This document shows, piece after piece, positions 35,975 through 45,353 of a DNA stretch of 64,000 nucleotides. Source of the DNA: Rhodopseudomonas sp. BR0M22 (GTDB taxonomy: Bacteria > Pseudomonadota > Alphaproteobacteria > Rhizobiales > Xanthobacteraceae); NCBI RefSeq assembly GCF_010907035.1, contig NZ_QUMK01000028.1:1-64000 (forward strand). The letters are read 5' to 3'. Below the pieces are notes generated by a model that was not told the DNA's origin, did no database searches, and was given only the letters and a program-made list of their open reading frames with translations. Positions within the stretch are counted from its first letter, which is position 1. Each line of letters begins with the position of its first letter. A program made the position numbers and the translations under genes.

Positions 35975-36766
35975 ATGACCGTTGAAGCCGCCGCGCGTCC
36001 CGCATCGACCATCGTGCTGCTGCGCCAGGCCGCGGCCGGCTTCGACGTGTTCATGATGGTCCGGAATTATCAGGTCGAGTTCGCCTCCGGGGCGCTGGTG
36101 TTCCCCGGCGGCAGCGTCGATGCCGGCGACCGCGACATCGTCGGGCGGCCGGAGCTGTATGCCGGCGTCGACGGATCGGTTGGTCCGGCGCTGGAATTCC
36201 GGATCGCGGCGATCCGCGAGACCTTCGAGGAAAGCGGCATCCTGCTGGCGCGGCCGCGCGGCAGCGACGCGCTGGTCGCAGCCAGCCGCGCCGCCGAAAT
36301 CGAGGCGGCGCACCGCAAGGCGCTGTGCGACGGCAGCATCGCGTTTGCACAGATCCTGGCCGACAACGAGCTGGTGCTGGCCCTCGATCTGCTGGTGCCT
36401 TACGCGCACTGGATCACGCCGGAGAAGCTGCCGAAGCGGTTCGACACCTGGTTCTTCCTGGCCGAGGCGCCGCCCGAACAACTCGGCATGCACGACGGCG
36501 GGGAGACCACCGATTCGATCTGGCTGTCGCCGAGCGAGGCGCTGGACGGTGGCGACAGCGGCCGCTTCACGCTGCCGTTTCCGACCACCCGCAATCTGAT
36601 CCGGCTCGGCCAGCAGCCGAGCGTCGCCGCAGCGCTCGATCACGCACGTGCACAGAGCATCGTGACCGTGCTGCCGATCATGACCAAGGACGGCGACAAG
36701 CGTTTGCTGCGGATTCCGGCCGAAGCCGGCTACGACGGCGAGCTGTTCGAATTCTCCGGCGCGTAG
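35975..36766 (+). CDS. NUDIX hydrolase (NUDT7/NUDT19-like, possible CoA pyrophosphatase)
   Basis: 263 aa. Starts STIVLLRQAAAGFDVFMMVR; the Nudix box is split by an insertion: VFPGGSVDAGD, then about 25 residues later IAAIRETFEESGILLAR (RExxEE-type core intact). The long insertion is characteristic of the NUDT19 group, peroxisomal CoA/acyl-CoA diphosphatases. Lying four bases after the aldolase stop in a CoA-thioester cluster, a CoA-recycling role is plausible. Confidence 0.9.
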   Translation: MTVEAAARPASTIVLLRQAAAGFDVFMMVRNYQVEFASGALVFPGGSVDAGDRDIVGRPELYAGVDGSVGPALEFRIAAIRETFEESGILLARPRGSDALVAASRAAEIEAAHRKALCDGSIAFAQILADNELVLALDLLVPYAHWITPEKLPKRFDTWFFLAEAPPEQLGMHDGGETTDSIWLSPSEALDGGDSGRFTLPFPTTRNLIRLGQQPSVAAALDHARAQSIVTVLPIMTKDGDKRLLRIPAEAGYDGELFEFSGA

Positions 36767-36919
36767 TTCGCAGCCGCGGCATCGCAATGCAGCGCGCGGC
36801 GCATTGCATTGCGAGATAATAACTGCGTCTGCATCTCGTCCGCATTCTGGTTGACGCTCTCTCGACTGCGCGCAACACTTCCGCTCGGCCCGGCAAGAGG
36901 CCGTGTAGGGAGCGAATGC

Positions 36920-39094
36920 ATGAGGAAGCCTGCTGACGCGGTGCGGACTGCGCACCGACCTGTCCAACATCCAGCGACACGATTAGCTGCGAGGCGTCTC
37001 GGCGCCGCGGCGCTGATGGCCGCGCTGCTGTCGCCGGCGATCGCCGTCGCGCAAGACGCCAAAGGCTCCGCCGCGCATATCCGCGCGGTGACAGGTGCGG
37101 TCGACAGCGCGGCCATCGTCGCCAACGCAAAGACCACCAAGGACTGGCCGAGCTACGGCCTCGACTATGCCGAGACCCGCTTCAGCAAGCTCGACCAGAT
37201 CAACACCGACAACGTCAAGCAGCTCGGCCTGCAGTGGAGCTACAGCCTTGGCTCCGAGCGCGGCGTCGAAGCCACGCCGGTGGTGGTCGACGGCATCATG
37301 TACGTCACCGCGTCGTGGAGCGTCGTGCATGCGATCGACACCCGCACCGGCAAGAAGCTGTGGACCTTCGATCCCAAGGTCGATCACTCCAAGGGCTATC
37401 GCGGCTGCTGCGACGTCGTGAACCGCGGTGTCGCGCTGTACAAGGGCAAGGTGTTCGTCGGTGCCTATGACGGCCGATTGATCGCACTCGACGCCGCGAC
37501 CGGCAACAAGGCCTGGGAGATCGACACGCTGATCGACCACGACCATTCCTACACCATCACCGGCGCGCCGCGAGTGTTCAACGGCAAGGTGGTGATCGGC
37601 AATGGCGGCGCCGAATACGGCGCGCGCGGTTACGTCACCGCTTATGACGCGGAGACCGGCAAGCAGGCGTGGCGCTGGTTCACAGTGCCGGGCGATCCGA
37701 GCAAGCCGTTCGAAGACGAGTCGATGGAGAAGGCCGCCAAGACCTGGGACCCGGCCGGCAAATGGTGGGAGAATGGCGGCGGCGGCACCGCGTGGGACAC
37801 CATCACGTTCGATCCAGATCTCAACCTGATCTATGTCGGCACCGGCAACGGCTCGCCATGGAATCGGCATCTGCGCAGCCCGGCCGGCGGCGACAATCTG
37901 TATCTGGCGTCGATCGTCGCGCTGAATGCCGACACCGGCAAATACGTCTGGCACTATCAGGAGACGCCCGGCGACAACTGGGACTACACCTCGACCCAGC
38001 CGATGATCCTCGCGGACATTCCGATCGACGGCAAGCCGCGCAAGGTGATCCTGCACGCGCCGAAGAACGGCTTCTTCTTCGTGATCGACCGCACCAACGG
38101 TCAGTTCATCTCGGCGAAGAACTTCGTCGATGTGAACTGGGCGACCGGCTACGACTCCAATGGCCGGCCGATCGAAGTGCCGGAAGCGCGCTCGGCGGAC
38201 AAACCGTTCGACGCGATTCCGGGGCCGTATGGCGCCCACAACTGGCACCCGATGTCGTTCAATCCGCAGACCGGTCTGGTGTATCTGCCGGCGCAGGGTG
38301 TGCCGGTCAATCTCACCGGCGAGAAGGCGCTGACCCAGAACAAGATGGAGCCGTTCAAGTTCGGCTCGACCACGGGCTGGAACGTCGGCTTCACGCTGAA
38401 CGCGGTGCCGCCGAAGAACCTGCCGTTCGGCCGGCTGGTGGCGTGGGACCCGGTCCAGCAGAAGGAAGCCTGGCGTGCCGAATACGTCTCGCCGTGGAAC
38501 GGCGGCACGCTGACCACCGCGGGCAACCTCGTGTTCCAAGGCACGGCTGACGGTCGCTTCGTCGCCTACAACGCCAAGACCGGCGAGAAGCTGTGGGAGA
38601 GCCCGCTCGGCACCGGTGCGGTGGCGGCGCCTGCGACCTACATGGTCGACGGCGTGCAATACGTCTCGATCGCGGTCGGCTGGGGCGGCGTGTTCGGCAT
38701 CAGCGCCCGTGCCACCGAGACCGAAGCGCCGGGCACGGTGTACACCTTCGCGGTCGGCGGCAAGGCCAAGATGCCGGAGTTCACCAAGTATCAGATGGGC
38801 AATCTGCTCACCGGCATCGAATACGATCCGAAGGACGTGGCGGAGGGGACGGCGATCTACGTCGCCGCCTGCGCCACCTGCCACGGCGTGCCCGGCGTCG
38901 ATCGCGGCGGAAACGTCAAGAACCTCGGCTACTCCACCACCGAGCGGATCGCTCACCTCAAGGACATCGTTTTCAAGGGGCCGTTCCGCGACAAGGGCAT
39001 GCCGGATTTCACCGGCAAGCTGACCGAGGCTGATGTGGTGAAGATCCAGGCCTTCATCCAAGGTACCGCGGACGCGATCCGGCCGAAGAAATGA
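36920..39094 (+). CDS. PQQ-dependent quinohaemoprotein alcohol dehydrogenase (type II)
   Basis: 724 aa from ATG 36920 (GGGAGC at six bases). Signal peptide ends near residue 45 (AIAVAQ). Residues ~55-600 form the PQQ propeller: vicinal disulfide Cys163-Cys164 (RGCCDVV), PWNRHL, catalytic Asp355 in DNWDYTSTQP, and HNWHPMSF. The position two after the catalytic Asp is Thr, not the Asp of lanthanide-dependent enzymes, so calcium is predicted. The C-terminal cytochrome c has Cys651-Ala-Thr-Cys654-His655 and a Met in DKGMPDF. It oxidises alcohols in the periplasm. No pqq genes or cognate electron carrier lie nearby. Confidence 0.94.
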   Translation: MRKPADAVRTAHRPVQHPATRLAARRLGAAALMAALLSPAIAVAQDAKGSAAHIRAVTGAVDSAAIVANAKTTKDWPSYGLDYAETRFSKLDQINTDNVKQLGLQWSYSLGSERGVEATPVVVDGIMYVTASWSVVHAIDTRTGKKLWTFDPKVDHSKGYRGCCDVVNRGVALYKGKVFVGAYDGRLIALDAATGNKAWEIDTLIDHDHSYTITGAPRVFNGKVVIGNGGAEYGARGYVTAYDAETGKQAWRWFTVPGDPSKPFEDESMEKAAKTWDPAGKWWENGGGGTAWDTITFDPDLNLIYVGTGNGSPWNRHLRSPAGGDNLYLASIVALNADTGKYVWHYQETPGDNWDYTSTQPMILADIPIDGKPRKVILHAPKNGFFFVIDRTNGQFISAKNFVDVNWATGYDSNGRPIEVPEARSADKPFDAIPGPYGAHNWHPMSFNPQTGLVYLPAQGVPVNLTGEKALTQNKMEPFKFGSTTGWNVGFTLNAVPPKNLPFGRLVAWDPVQQKEAWRAEYVSPWNGGTLTTAGNLVFQGTADGRFVAYNAKTGEKLWESPLGTGAVAAPATYMVDGVQYVSIAVGWGGVFGISARATETEAPGTVYTFAVGGKAKMPEFTKYQMGNLLTGIEYDPKDVAEGTAIYVAACATCHGVPGVDRGGNVKNLGYSTTERIAHLKDIVFKGPFRDKGMPDFTGKLTEADVVKIQAFIQGTADAIRPKK

Positions 39095-39142
39095 CAGTCG
39101 CGCCGACCGGTTTCGGCCGGGGGATGGCCGCTTGAACGCCTG

Positions 39143-39168
39143 GTCCCGGCAGCGCGAGCTGCCGGGAC
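39143..39168 (+). terminator. Strong hairpin after the PQQ dehydrogenase gene
   Basis: GTCCCGGCAGC-gcga-GCTGCCGGGAC: a perfect 11-bp stem with a GCGA tetraloop, 48 bases after the stop. There is no T run, so it could be a processing or stability hairpin rather than a classic terminator. Confidence 0.5.
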
Positions 39169-39264
39169 ATCGTCGGCGATTGTTGCCGGCGCACCGACGC
39201 TGTACTCTCGGCGCCACGAGTGTGGGGCGATCTCGCCCGCACAGGGAGCGCCGGTCTCGTCCGC

Positions 39265-41967
39265 ATGCCAAACGCTGTTTCATCGTTCATCCAGAGCGTG
39301 AGGACACGCACGCTCTCGATCGGACAGATGACGTTCGGCAGCTTTCTGTTGCTGCTGACGATCATCGCCGCCACCTCGATCGGCAGTGTGGTGGCGATCC
39401 GGCATATCGACCGTACCTTCGGCGAGTTGCAGCGGCTGCAGAGCGTCGGCGATCTCGCCGAGGAGATCGAACGGCGGATGAGCGATCTGCGCTTCGCCGC
39501 CCGCCAGGCGGTGACCGAGCCGGCCGCGCAGCCCGCCGGCAAGGTGTTTGCCGCCGCGTCCGCGCTCACCGAACTGCTGAAGAAGACCCGTCTGGAATTG
39601 GCGCCGGATCAGCAGGAGATGCTCGACGGCGTCACCGAGCGCCTGACCAATTATCGCGACGGTCTGCAGCGCATCACCGAACTGATGCAGCGCCGTGGTG
39701 AGCTGGTCGCCAAGATCCCGTCGTCGCGCGAAGCCTTCGAGGCGGCGGTCGCCGGACTGTCCGACCGCCAGCTCGCCGGCGACCTGCATGCGGCGCAGAC
39801 TAAAGTTGTGGCAACTTTGCTGGCGCGCGATCTGATGGGTGCCAGCGATGCCGCCAGGCGGATGCGGGCCCTGCCGATCGGCGATGCCGGCGCGGCCCGC
39901 TCGGTGCGCGACTACGCCGACGTGATCGCATCGACCGCGGCGGTGGAGCAGGAAATCTCCGACCTCGACCGCGACGTGCTCGGTACCGAGGGCCGGCTGA
40001 TCGGCAAGGTCACGGAACTGCTGCGCGACGCCGCTGCCCGGCGCGGCCGGGTGCTGTCGCGCGATCTCGCCCGCACGCTCGCCGAGGACAAATGGCAGAG
40101 CATCGTGCTCGGCATCGCCGGCGTGCTGGTCGGCTGGATGGCGGCGGCGTTCGTGGTCCGCCGCACCGTCGGACCGCTGACGGCAATCACCCGCGCGATC
40201 CGCTCCCTGGCGGCCGGCCAGCAATACACCGCGATCCCGGCGACCGAGGTCAAGAACGAGATCGGCGACATCGCCCGCGCCGCCGAAGTGTTCCGCCGCA
40301 CCCTGGTCGAGGCCGACAACGCCCGGGAGGCTGCAGTTCGGGCGCTCGCCGAGCAGCGGCTCGCCGAAGAAAGCTACCGCAAGCTGTTCGAAGGCTCGAT
40401 CGACGGCATCTATGTCACCACGCCCGACGGCGCTTTGCTCAACGCCAATCCGGCGTTGGCGCGGATGATGGGCTACGATAGCCCGGCTGAACTGATCCGC
40501 GCCACCGCCGACGTCACCACCACGATCTACATCGATCCGGACAAGCGTGAGCAGTATCGCGATCTGATGCAGCGCGACGGCATGGTTCGCGAATTCGAGT
40601 ATCAGGCGCGCAAGCGCAGCGGCGAGGTGCTGTGGCTGTCGGACAGTGCCGGTGCGGTCCGCGACGACGCCGGCGCCGTGATCCGCTATGAAGGCGCGGT
40701 GCGCGACATCACCGATCAGAAGCGCGCCGAGCAGGCGGTGGCCGCAAGCCGGCTGCTGCTGCAGCAGGTGATCGACACCGTTCCGGCGGTGATCAACGTC
40801 AAGGACACCGAGCTGCGCTACGTGCTGATGAACCGCTACATGGCGGGCGTGTTCGGCATCGATCCGCGCGAGGCGATCGGCCACACCACCGCGGAGCTGA
40901 TGTCCCGGTTCGGATCGCACAAGACCGACGCCAACGACAAGCGCGTGCTGGAGACCGGCGAGGGGCTCGGCTTCTACGAGGAGGAGTATCGCGACGCCAC
41001 CGGCGCGGTGCGGCAATGGCTGGTCAACAAGATGCCGCTGAAGGACGCCGACGGCGCGATCGAGCGGATCGTCACGGTGGCGCTGGATATCGGCGAACGC
41101 AAACGCGGCGAGCTCGAGATGCGGCAGGCCAAGGACGCGGCCGAGGCGGCGCTGCGCAACCTGCGCGAAACCCAGCAGTCGCTGATCGAGGCGGAAAAGC
41201 TCGCAGCCCTCGGCCGGCTGGTGGCGGGCGTCGCCCACGAGGTCAACAATCCGGTCGGCATCAGCCTGACGGTGGCTTCGGCGCTGGAGCGCAAGGCCGC
41301 AGTGTTCGGCACCGAGGTCGCCCGCGGCGAGCTGAAGCGCTCCCGCCTCAACGAATTCATCGAAACGACGCGCGATGCCTCGTCGCAGCTGGTCGCCAAT
41401 CTCAACCGTGCCGCCGAGCTGATCCAGTCGTTCAAGCAGGTCGCGGCCGACCGCAACTACTCGGATCAGCGGCTGTTCGACCTCGGCGACCTGACCGAGC
41501 AGGTGGTGATGAGCCTGCGGCCGGGCCTGCGCAAACACAATCTGACGCTGAACGTCGAGTGCCAGCCCGGGCTGATGATGAACTCCTATCCCGGGCCTTA
41601 TGGCCAGGTGCTGACCAACCTGTTTTTGAATTCGGTGGCGCACGCGTTTCCGAACGGCGGCGCCGGCACGGTCGAGATCGAGGTGCGTGCAGCGGGCAAC
41701 GATCACGTCGTGGTGGCGTATTCCGACGACGGCTGCGGCATGAGCCTCGACGTCCGCCGCCGCGCCTTCGATCCGTTCTTCACGACGCGGCGCGACCAGG
41801 GGGGCACCGGCCTCGGCCTGCACATCGTCTACAACATCGTCACCAACCGGCTCGGCGGAAGGCTCGAACTCGACTCCGAGCCCGGCAACGGCACCCGCAT
41901 TCTGATGACGCTGCCGCGGACCGCGCCGCAGGAGCGCGCCGATCTGTCGGCGGCTTCGGCCTCATAG
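39265..41967 (+). CDS. Membrane sensor histidine kinase with HAMP and two PAS domains
   Basis: 900 aa. Two membrane helices (residues ~22-46 and ~276-298) bracket a ~230-residue helical periplasmic sensor; HAMP follows (RRTVGPLTAITRAI), then PAS (YRKLFEGSIDGIYVTTPDG) with PAC, a second PAS (LLLQQVIDTVPAVINVKD), a coiled coil, HisKA with His658 in AGVAHEVNNPVGI, and the ATPase domain (YSDDGCGM, FDPFFTTRRDQGGTGLGL). No receiver and no adjacent regulator, so an orphan kinase. Whether it controls the upstream dehydrogenase is unknown. Confidence 0.92.
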   Translation: MPNAVSSFIQSVRTRTLSIGQMTFGSFLLLLTIIAATSIGSVVAIRHIDRTFGELQRLQSVGDLAEEIERRMSDLRFAARQAVTEPAAQPAGKVFAAASALTELLKKTRLELAPDQQEMLDGVTERLTNYRDGLQRITELMQRRGELVAKIPSSREAFEAAVAGLSDRQLAGDLHAAQTKVVATLLARDLMGASDAARRMRALPIGDAGAARSVRDYADVIASTAAVEQEISDLDRDVLGTEGRLIGKVTELLRDAAARRGRVLSRDLARTLAEDKWQSIVLGIAGVLVGWMAAAFVVRRTVGPLTAITRAIRSLAAGQQYTAIPATEVKNEIGDIARAAEVFRRTLVEADNAREAAVRALAEQRLAEESYRKLFEGSIDGIYVTTPDGALLNANPALARMMGYDSPAELIRATADVTTTIYIDPDKREQYRDLMQRDGMVREFEYQARKRSGEVLWLSDSAGAVRDDAGAVIRYEGAVRDITDQKRAEQAVAASRLLLQQVIDTVPAVINVKDTELRYVLMNRYMAGVFGIDPREAIGHTTAELMSRFGSHKTDANDKRVLETGEGLGFYEEEYRDATGAVRQWLVNKMPLKDADGAIERIVTVALDIGERKRGELEMRQAKDAAEAALRNLRETQQSLIEAEKLAALGRLVAGVAHEVNNPVGISLTVASALERKAAVFGTEVARGELKRSRLNEFIETTRDASSQLVANLNRAAELIQSFKQVAADRNYSDQRLFDLGDLTEQVVMSLRPGLRKHNLTLNVECQPGLMMNSYPGPYGQVLTNLFLNSVAHAFPNGGAGTVEIEVRAAGNDHVVVAYSDDGCGMSLDVRRRAFDPFFTTRRDQGGTGLGLHIVYNIVTNRLGGRLELDSEPGNGTRILMTLPRTAPQERADLSAASAS

Positions 41968-41998
41968 GGAAGGCGCGGACGACCGCCGCCGCGGCGCG

Positions 41999-42349
41999 TC
42001 AGTCGGCGGGCGCGAGCCAGCGCAGAGTGGCGCGAAACAGCTGGCTGGATTTGCCGACCAGCGCGGTGCCGGTCATCACTGCGGCTTGGCCGTCCGACGT
42101 GCCGGTAACGCCGACCCCGACCGGCTCCTTCTGGCCGCCGAACAGCGGATTGGCGTCGGGGCTCGGGGTGTGCTGGGTGACGGTGACCTCGCCCTTGAAG
42201 CTGTCGCCCGAAACCACGTAGCTGCCGACGTAATACAGATAGGCGTCGCCGCCGAGAATCTTGCCGTCGCGAAACAGCGCCACGCCGCTGCCCTTGCCGG
42301 AGCGGCCATCGAGCAGATCAACGTGGAGCGAATACAGCCCGTTTTTCAT
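41999..42349 (-). CDS. GrlR-like small regulatory-family protein
   Basis: 116 aa. The opening MKNGLYSLHVDLLDGRSGKG, with VALFRDGKILGGDAYLYYVGSY given by its ends VALFRDGKILGG and YYVGSY, then GEVTVTQHT, follows the GrlR family pattern of a small lipocalin-like beta-barrel. Enteropathogen GrlR represses type III secretion by binding GrlA, but no such system is visible here; relatives in rhizobia are common and uncharacterised. It converges with the sensor kinase gene. Confidence 0.72.
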   Translation of the reverse strand: MKNGLYSLHVDLLDGRSGKGSGVALFRDGKILGGDAYLYYVGSYVVSGDSFKGEVTVTQHTPSPDANPLFGGQKEPVGVGVTGTSDGQAAVMTGTALVGKSSQLFRATLRWLAPAD

Positions 42350-42525
42350 AACATCCCCCAGCCGCGCCCCGGCCGATCGCTCTGTCGTATCGAGCGCGGG
42401 TACTTTTATGCCAAGGCAACCGACGCGGCGTCAACGCGACGAGATGCGACCTCGGAGTGATCGCCTCGCGGAGGTTGCGACCGTTGAGAACGATCGTCAC
42501 CTCATTGTCAGTCAGAAAGAGGAAA

Positions 42526-42602
42526 TGGCGCGCTCGGAAGGATTCGAACCTCCGACCCTCGGAATCGAAATCCGATGCTCTATCCAGCTGAGCTACGAGC
42601 GC
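42526..42602 (-). tRNA. tRNA-Arg (anticodon UCG)
   Basis: Reverse-complement cloverleaf: acceptor GCGCTCG pairs with CGAGCGC, D arm GCTCAGCTGGATAGAGC, anticodon stem TCGGA/TCCGA around loop TTTCGAT (anticodon TCG), T arm GGAGGTTCGAATCCTTC, and an encoded CCA end. It reads CGA and related Arg codons. Confidence 0.96.
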
Positions 42603-42795
42603 GGGGCCGGGGAAGCTTGCCCCCGGCGAGGGCCTCTCGAATACCCCACTTTTGCAGGCGCTTACAAGGGGGAGGGCGGATCCCATGATTTCGCCGGAAT
42701 GTCCGCATTAACGTCGCGCAAACCAAACTCGGCCAAAGTGCTGGTGCCGGCCACCGCCGGCCGCTCCCCTTGTCGCCACGGGTTTCGACCGAACC

Positions 42796-43242
42796 ATGCG
42801 TAAGCTGTTCTCGTCGCTTCTGCTGCCGCTGATGTTGCTGGCCACGCCGGCCCGCGCTGATCTCCATATTACCCGGGATCATGGCGGTTACGTCGAGGAG
42901 TACAAGGCCAAGTATCAGCGCATCCGTGACCGCCACGAGCGGGTGATCATCGACGGGATCTGCAATTCCGCCTGTACTCTGGTGTTCGGGATCGTTCCTC
43001 TCAATAAGATCTGCGTCACCCCGCGCGCCAGCGTCGGGTTCCATCAGGCCTATTACGACAAGGCGTTCACCTTCGGCATCAAGGTCACCAGCCTCGAGGG
43101 CACCTCGGAGCTGATGTCGTATTATCCTCAGCCGGTGAAGGATTGGATCGCCCGCCACGGCGGGCTGACCCCCGAGATGAAGAAAATCAAGAACGGCGTC
43201 GATTTGTGGAAGATCGTCGATCCGTGTCCGGAAGACTATTGA
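42796..43242 (+). CDS. Exported ClpP/crotonase-like protein (COG3904-type)
   Basis: 148 aa with a signal peptide (MRKLFSSLLLPLMLLATPARA). The core VIIDGICNSACTLVFGIVPL and ASVGFHQAYYD resembles the predicted periplasmic proteins of the ClpP/crotonase superfamily, in which the Ser of C-x-SAC and the following His are candidate catalytic residues. Shorter than a full ClpP fold, so activity is uncertain. Lies downstream of the tRNA gene on the opposite strand. Confidence 0.65.
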   Translation: MRKLFSSLLLPLMLLATPARADLHITRDHGGYVEEYKAKYQRIRDRHERVIIDGICNSACTLVFGIVPLNKICVTPRASVGFHQAYYDKAFTFGIKVTSLEGTSELMSYYPQPVKDWIARHGGLTPEMKKIKNGVDLWKIVDPCPEDY

Positions 43243-43299
43243 GCGTGCCCGCGGCCTGAACCGGACGCGGCGGCGCGAGCCTCTTGTCAGGCCCGGGCC

Positions 43300-44208
43300 T
43301 CACTCGAGGATGATCGTCCCTGACATCACGGCGACGCAGTGTCCGCCGATCGCGGTGGTCGTGACTTCGCCCCCGCGCTTCTCCGCGCTGGCGAACAGCA
43401 GGCTCGGGCGCCCCATCTCGAACCCTTGCAGGATGGTCTTGGACAGCATCAAATCGGCTTCGGGGCGCAGCTTCGCCAACAGGCCGATCAGCGCGACATT
43501 GGCGCTGCCGGTGGCTGGGTCCTCGGGGATCTTGTTCAGCGGCGCGAACATCCGTGCACGGATGTCGATCGTGTCCTCGTTGGTTTGTACATAGAGCAGG
43601 ATCTTCGACGTCGAATAGCCGGCGATGCGGTCGCCGAAGACCTCGGCGCGCGGGCCGGCGGCGGCCAGCGCACTCCGGCTCTTCACCTCCGCGATGATGA
43701 AGCCGGTGCCGCAAGACGCTATGCAGGGCCGGTGGTTGGCCGTTTCAATGTCGCCGGCGCTCAGCGAGCAGGCCGCCGCCACGACATCGGGCGCGACTTC
43801 GTCGGCCAGCGAGAGGCGTTGCGGCGATGTCAGACGCGCGCCGGTAATCGCTCCGCCGTCCTTGAGCAATTCGATCGGCACGAGACCGGCCTTCTCTTCG
43901 AACACCACATTTTCGCCGGCGATGCTGCGGCCGTAGCTCTGTCCGATACGGGCGAGCACGAAAGCGGTGCCGACATTCGGGTGACCTGCGAACGGCAGCT
44001 CGCCATTGGGCGTGAAGATCCTCACCTGCGCGGTGTGTGCGGGGTCTTGCGGCGGCAGCACGAAGGTCGTTTCCGACAGGTTGAACTCGGCGGTGATCGC
44101 CTGCATCTGCGCGGTCGAGAGCCCCTCGGCATTGAGCACGACGGCGAGCGGATTGCCGCTGAACTGGTCGGAGGTGAACACGTCGACGGTTTCGAACTGC
44201 AGGCGCAT
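43300..44208 (-). CDS. PhzF-family isomerase/epimerase
   Basis: 302 aa from ATG 44208 ([20 protein letters not shown]). PhzF hallmarks: [12 protein letters not shown] (catalytic Glu in SETTF), [20 protein letters not shown], and [15 protein letters not shown]. The fold resembles diaminopimelate epimerase; the phenazine enzyme isomerises a dihydroxyanthranilate, but most members, including isolated ones like this, have no known substrate. Divergent from the EamA transporter, 156 bp away. Confidence 0.93.
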   Translation of the reverse strand: MRLQFETVDVFTSDQFSGNPLAVVLNAEGLSTAQMQAITAEFNLSETTFVLPPQDPAHTAQVRIFTPNGELPFAGHPNVGTAFVLARIGQSYGRSIAGENVVFEEKAGLVPIELLKDGGAITGARLTSPQRLSLADEVAPDVVAAACSLSAGDIETANHRPCIASCGTGFIIAEVKSRSALAAAGPRAEVFGDRIAGYSTSKILLYVQTNEDTIDIRARMFAPLNKIPEDPATGSANVALIGLLAKLRPEADLMLSKTILQGFEMGRPSLLFASAEKRGGEVTTTAIGGHCVAVMSGTIILE

Positions 44209-44364
44209 TGGCGGCTCCGAAGATGATGAACGCGCCGCGCGGGTTAGGAGAGCGATGCGTCGGACGATGACGATCCCTGCTGGTCGCGGCGCTTGCGGCA
44301 TGGCATGGACGTAGCGCCATCGGGCGCTTGCCCGTCACCATATGAGCGGGCTCCCGGGGAGACA

Positions 44365-45240
44365 ATGAACCGTAACGCAGAGCATCTCGCCGGCCGCGCC
44401 GCGCCCGCCGTGTTCGTCGTGCTGTGGAGCACCGGCTTCGTCGGCACCAAATACGCGCTGGCCGGTGCGGAGCCGCTGACCTACCTGTCGGTTCGGATGA
44501 TCGGGGTGGTGTTCCTGCTGGCCGTGATCGCCGCGATCGCCCGGCCGCGCTGGCCGAACCTCGCCGGCGTCGGCCACAGCATCGTCGCCGGGCTGCTGGT
44601 GCACGGCGTGTATCTGGGCGGCACCTCGATCGCGATCGCGCATTCGGTGCCGGCGGGCCTGTCGGCGCTGATCCCCGGGCTGCAGCCGATCCTGACCTCG
44701 ACGCTGGCCAATCGCTGGCTCGGCGAGCGTGTCACGCCGCTGCAATGGCTGGGGCTCGGCCTCGGCCTCGGGGGCACGCTGCTGATCCTGCACGGCCGCA
44801 GCCTGACCGGCGACATCGGCTGGGGCTGGCTCGCGTCGGCCTGCTCGCTGATCGGCATCACGATTGGAACGCTGTACCAGAAGCGGTTCTGCAGCGGCAT
44901 CGACTGGCGCGCCGGGAACATCATCCAGTTCCTCGCCGCGCTGGCGCTGTTCGCGATCGGCGCCGCGCTATTCGAAACCCGTGTGGTGAGCTGGACCACC
45001 GAGTTCGTGCTGGCGGTGGGATGGCTGGTCGTGGTGCTGTCGATCGGCTCGATCGGGCTGTTGTACTGGCTGATCCGGCATTCCGCCGCGACCTCGGTGG
45101 CCAGCCTGTTCTATCTGGTGCCCGGCGTGACCGCACTGATGGCGTATGTCCTGTTCGGCGAGACGCTGGATGCGGTCTCGATCGCCGGCATGGCGATCTG
45201 CGCGGCGGCGGTGTTTCTGGTCAATCGGGCGAAGGCTTAG
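44365..45240 (+). CDS. EamA/DMT-superfamily transporter
   Basis: 291 aa, ten hydrophobic segments in two EamA repeats: VFVVLWSTGFVGTKYALAGA marks the first, SLIGITIGTLYQKRF the start of the second, with VASLFYLVPGVTALMAYVLFGE, given by its ends VASLFYLVPG and AYVLFGE, near the end. Members export metabolites such as amino acids or purines across the inner membrane. Direction and substrate cannot be read from sequence. Confidence 0.93.
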   Translation: MNRNAEHLAGRAAPAVFVVLWSTGFVGTKYALAGAEPLTYLSVRMIGVVFLLAVIAAIARPRWPNLAGVGHSIVAGLLVHGVYLGGTSIAIAHSVPAGLSALIPGLQPILTSTLANRWLGERVTPLQWLGLGLGLGGTLLILHGRSLTGDIGWGWLASACSLIGITIGTLYQKRFCSGIDWRAGNIIQFLAALALFAIGAALFETRVVSWTTEFVLAVGWLVVVLSIGSIGLLYWLIRHSAATSVASLFYLVPGVTALMAYVLFGETLDAVSIAGMAICAAAVFLVNRAKA

Positions 45241-45294
45241 GTGGGCCGCCGCAGCGGGCGCGGTTTGGTCGACGGCAACGCGGCTTCGCAGACA

Positions 45295-45333
45295 GCAAAA
45301 AGCCTCCGGCGCATGGCTCCGGAGGCTTTCGCT
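45295..45333. terminator. Bidirectional terminator
   Basis: AAAAAGCCTCCGG-loop-CCGGAGGCTTTCG: a 9-bp stem with flanking A and T runs between the converging EamA transporter and H1-like genes. Confidence 0.9.
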
Positions 45334-45353
45334 GGCCGATGCGAATGACGCGA

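Noticed and set aside
37980-37995. Possible lanthanide-dependent (XoxF-type) alcohol dehydrogenase
   Set aside because: The residue two positions after the catalytic Asp355 is Thr, whereas lanthanide enzymes have Asp there; the attached cytochrome c domain also fits type II quinohaemoproteins.
42526-43242. tRNA gene as possible integration site of a genomic island
   Set aside because: No integrase, no repeated 3' tRNA fragment and no composition shift are seen next to it.
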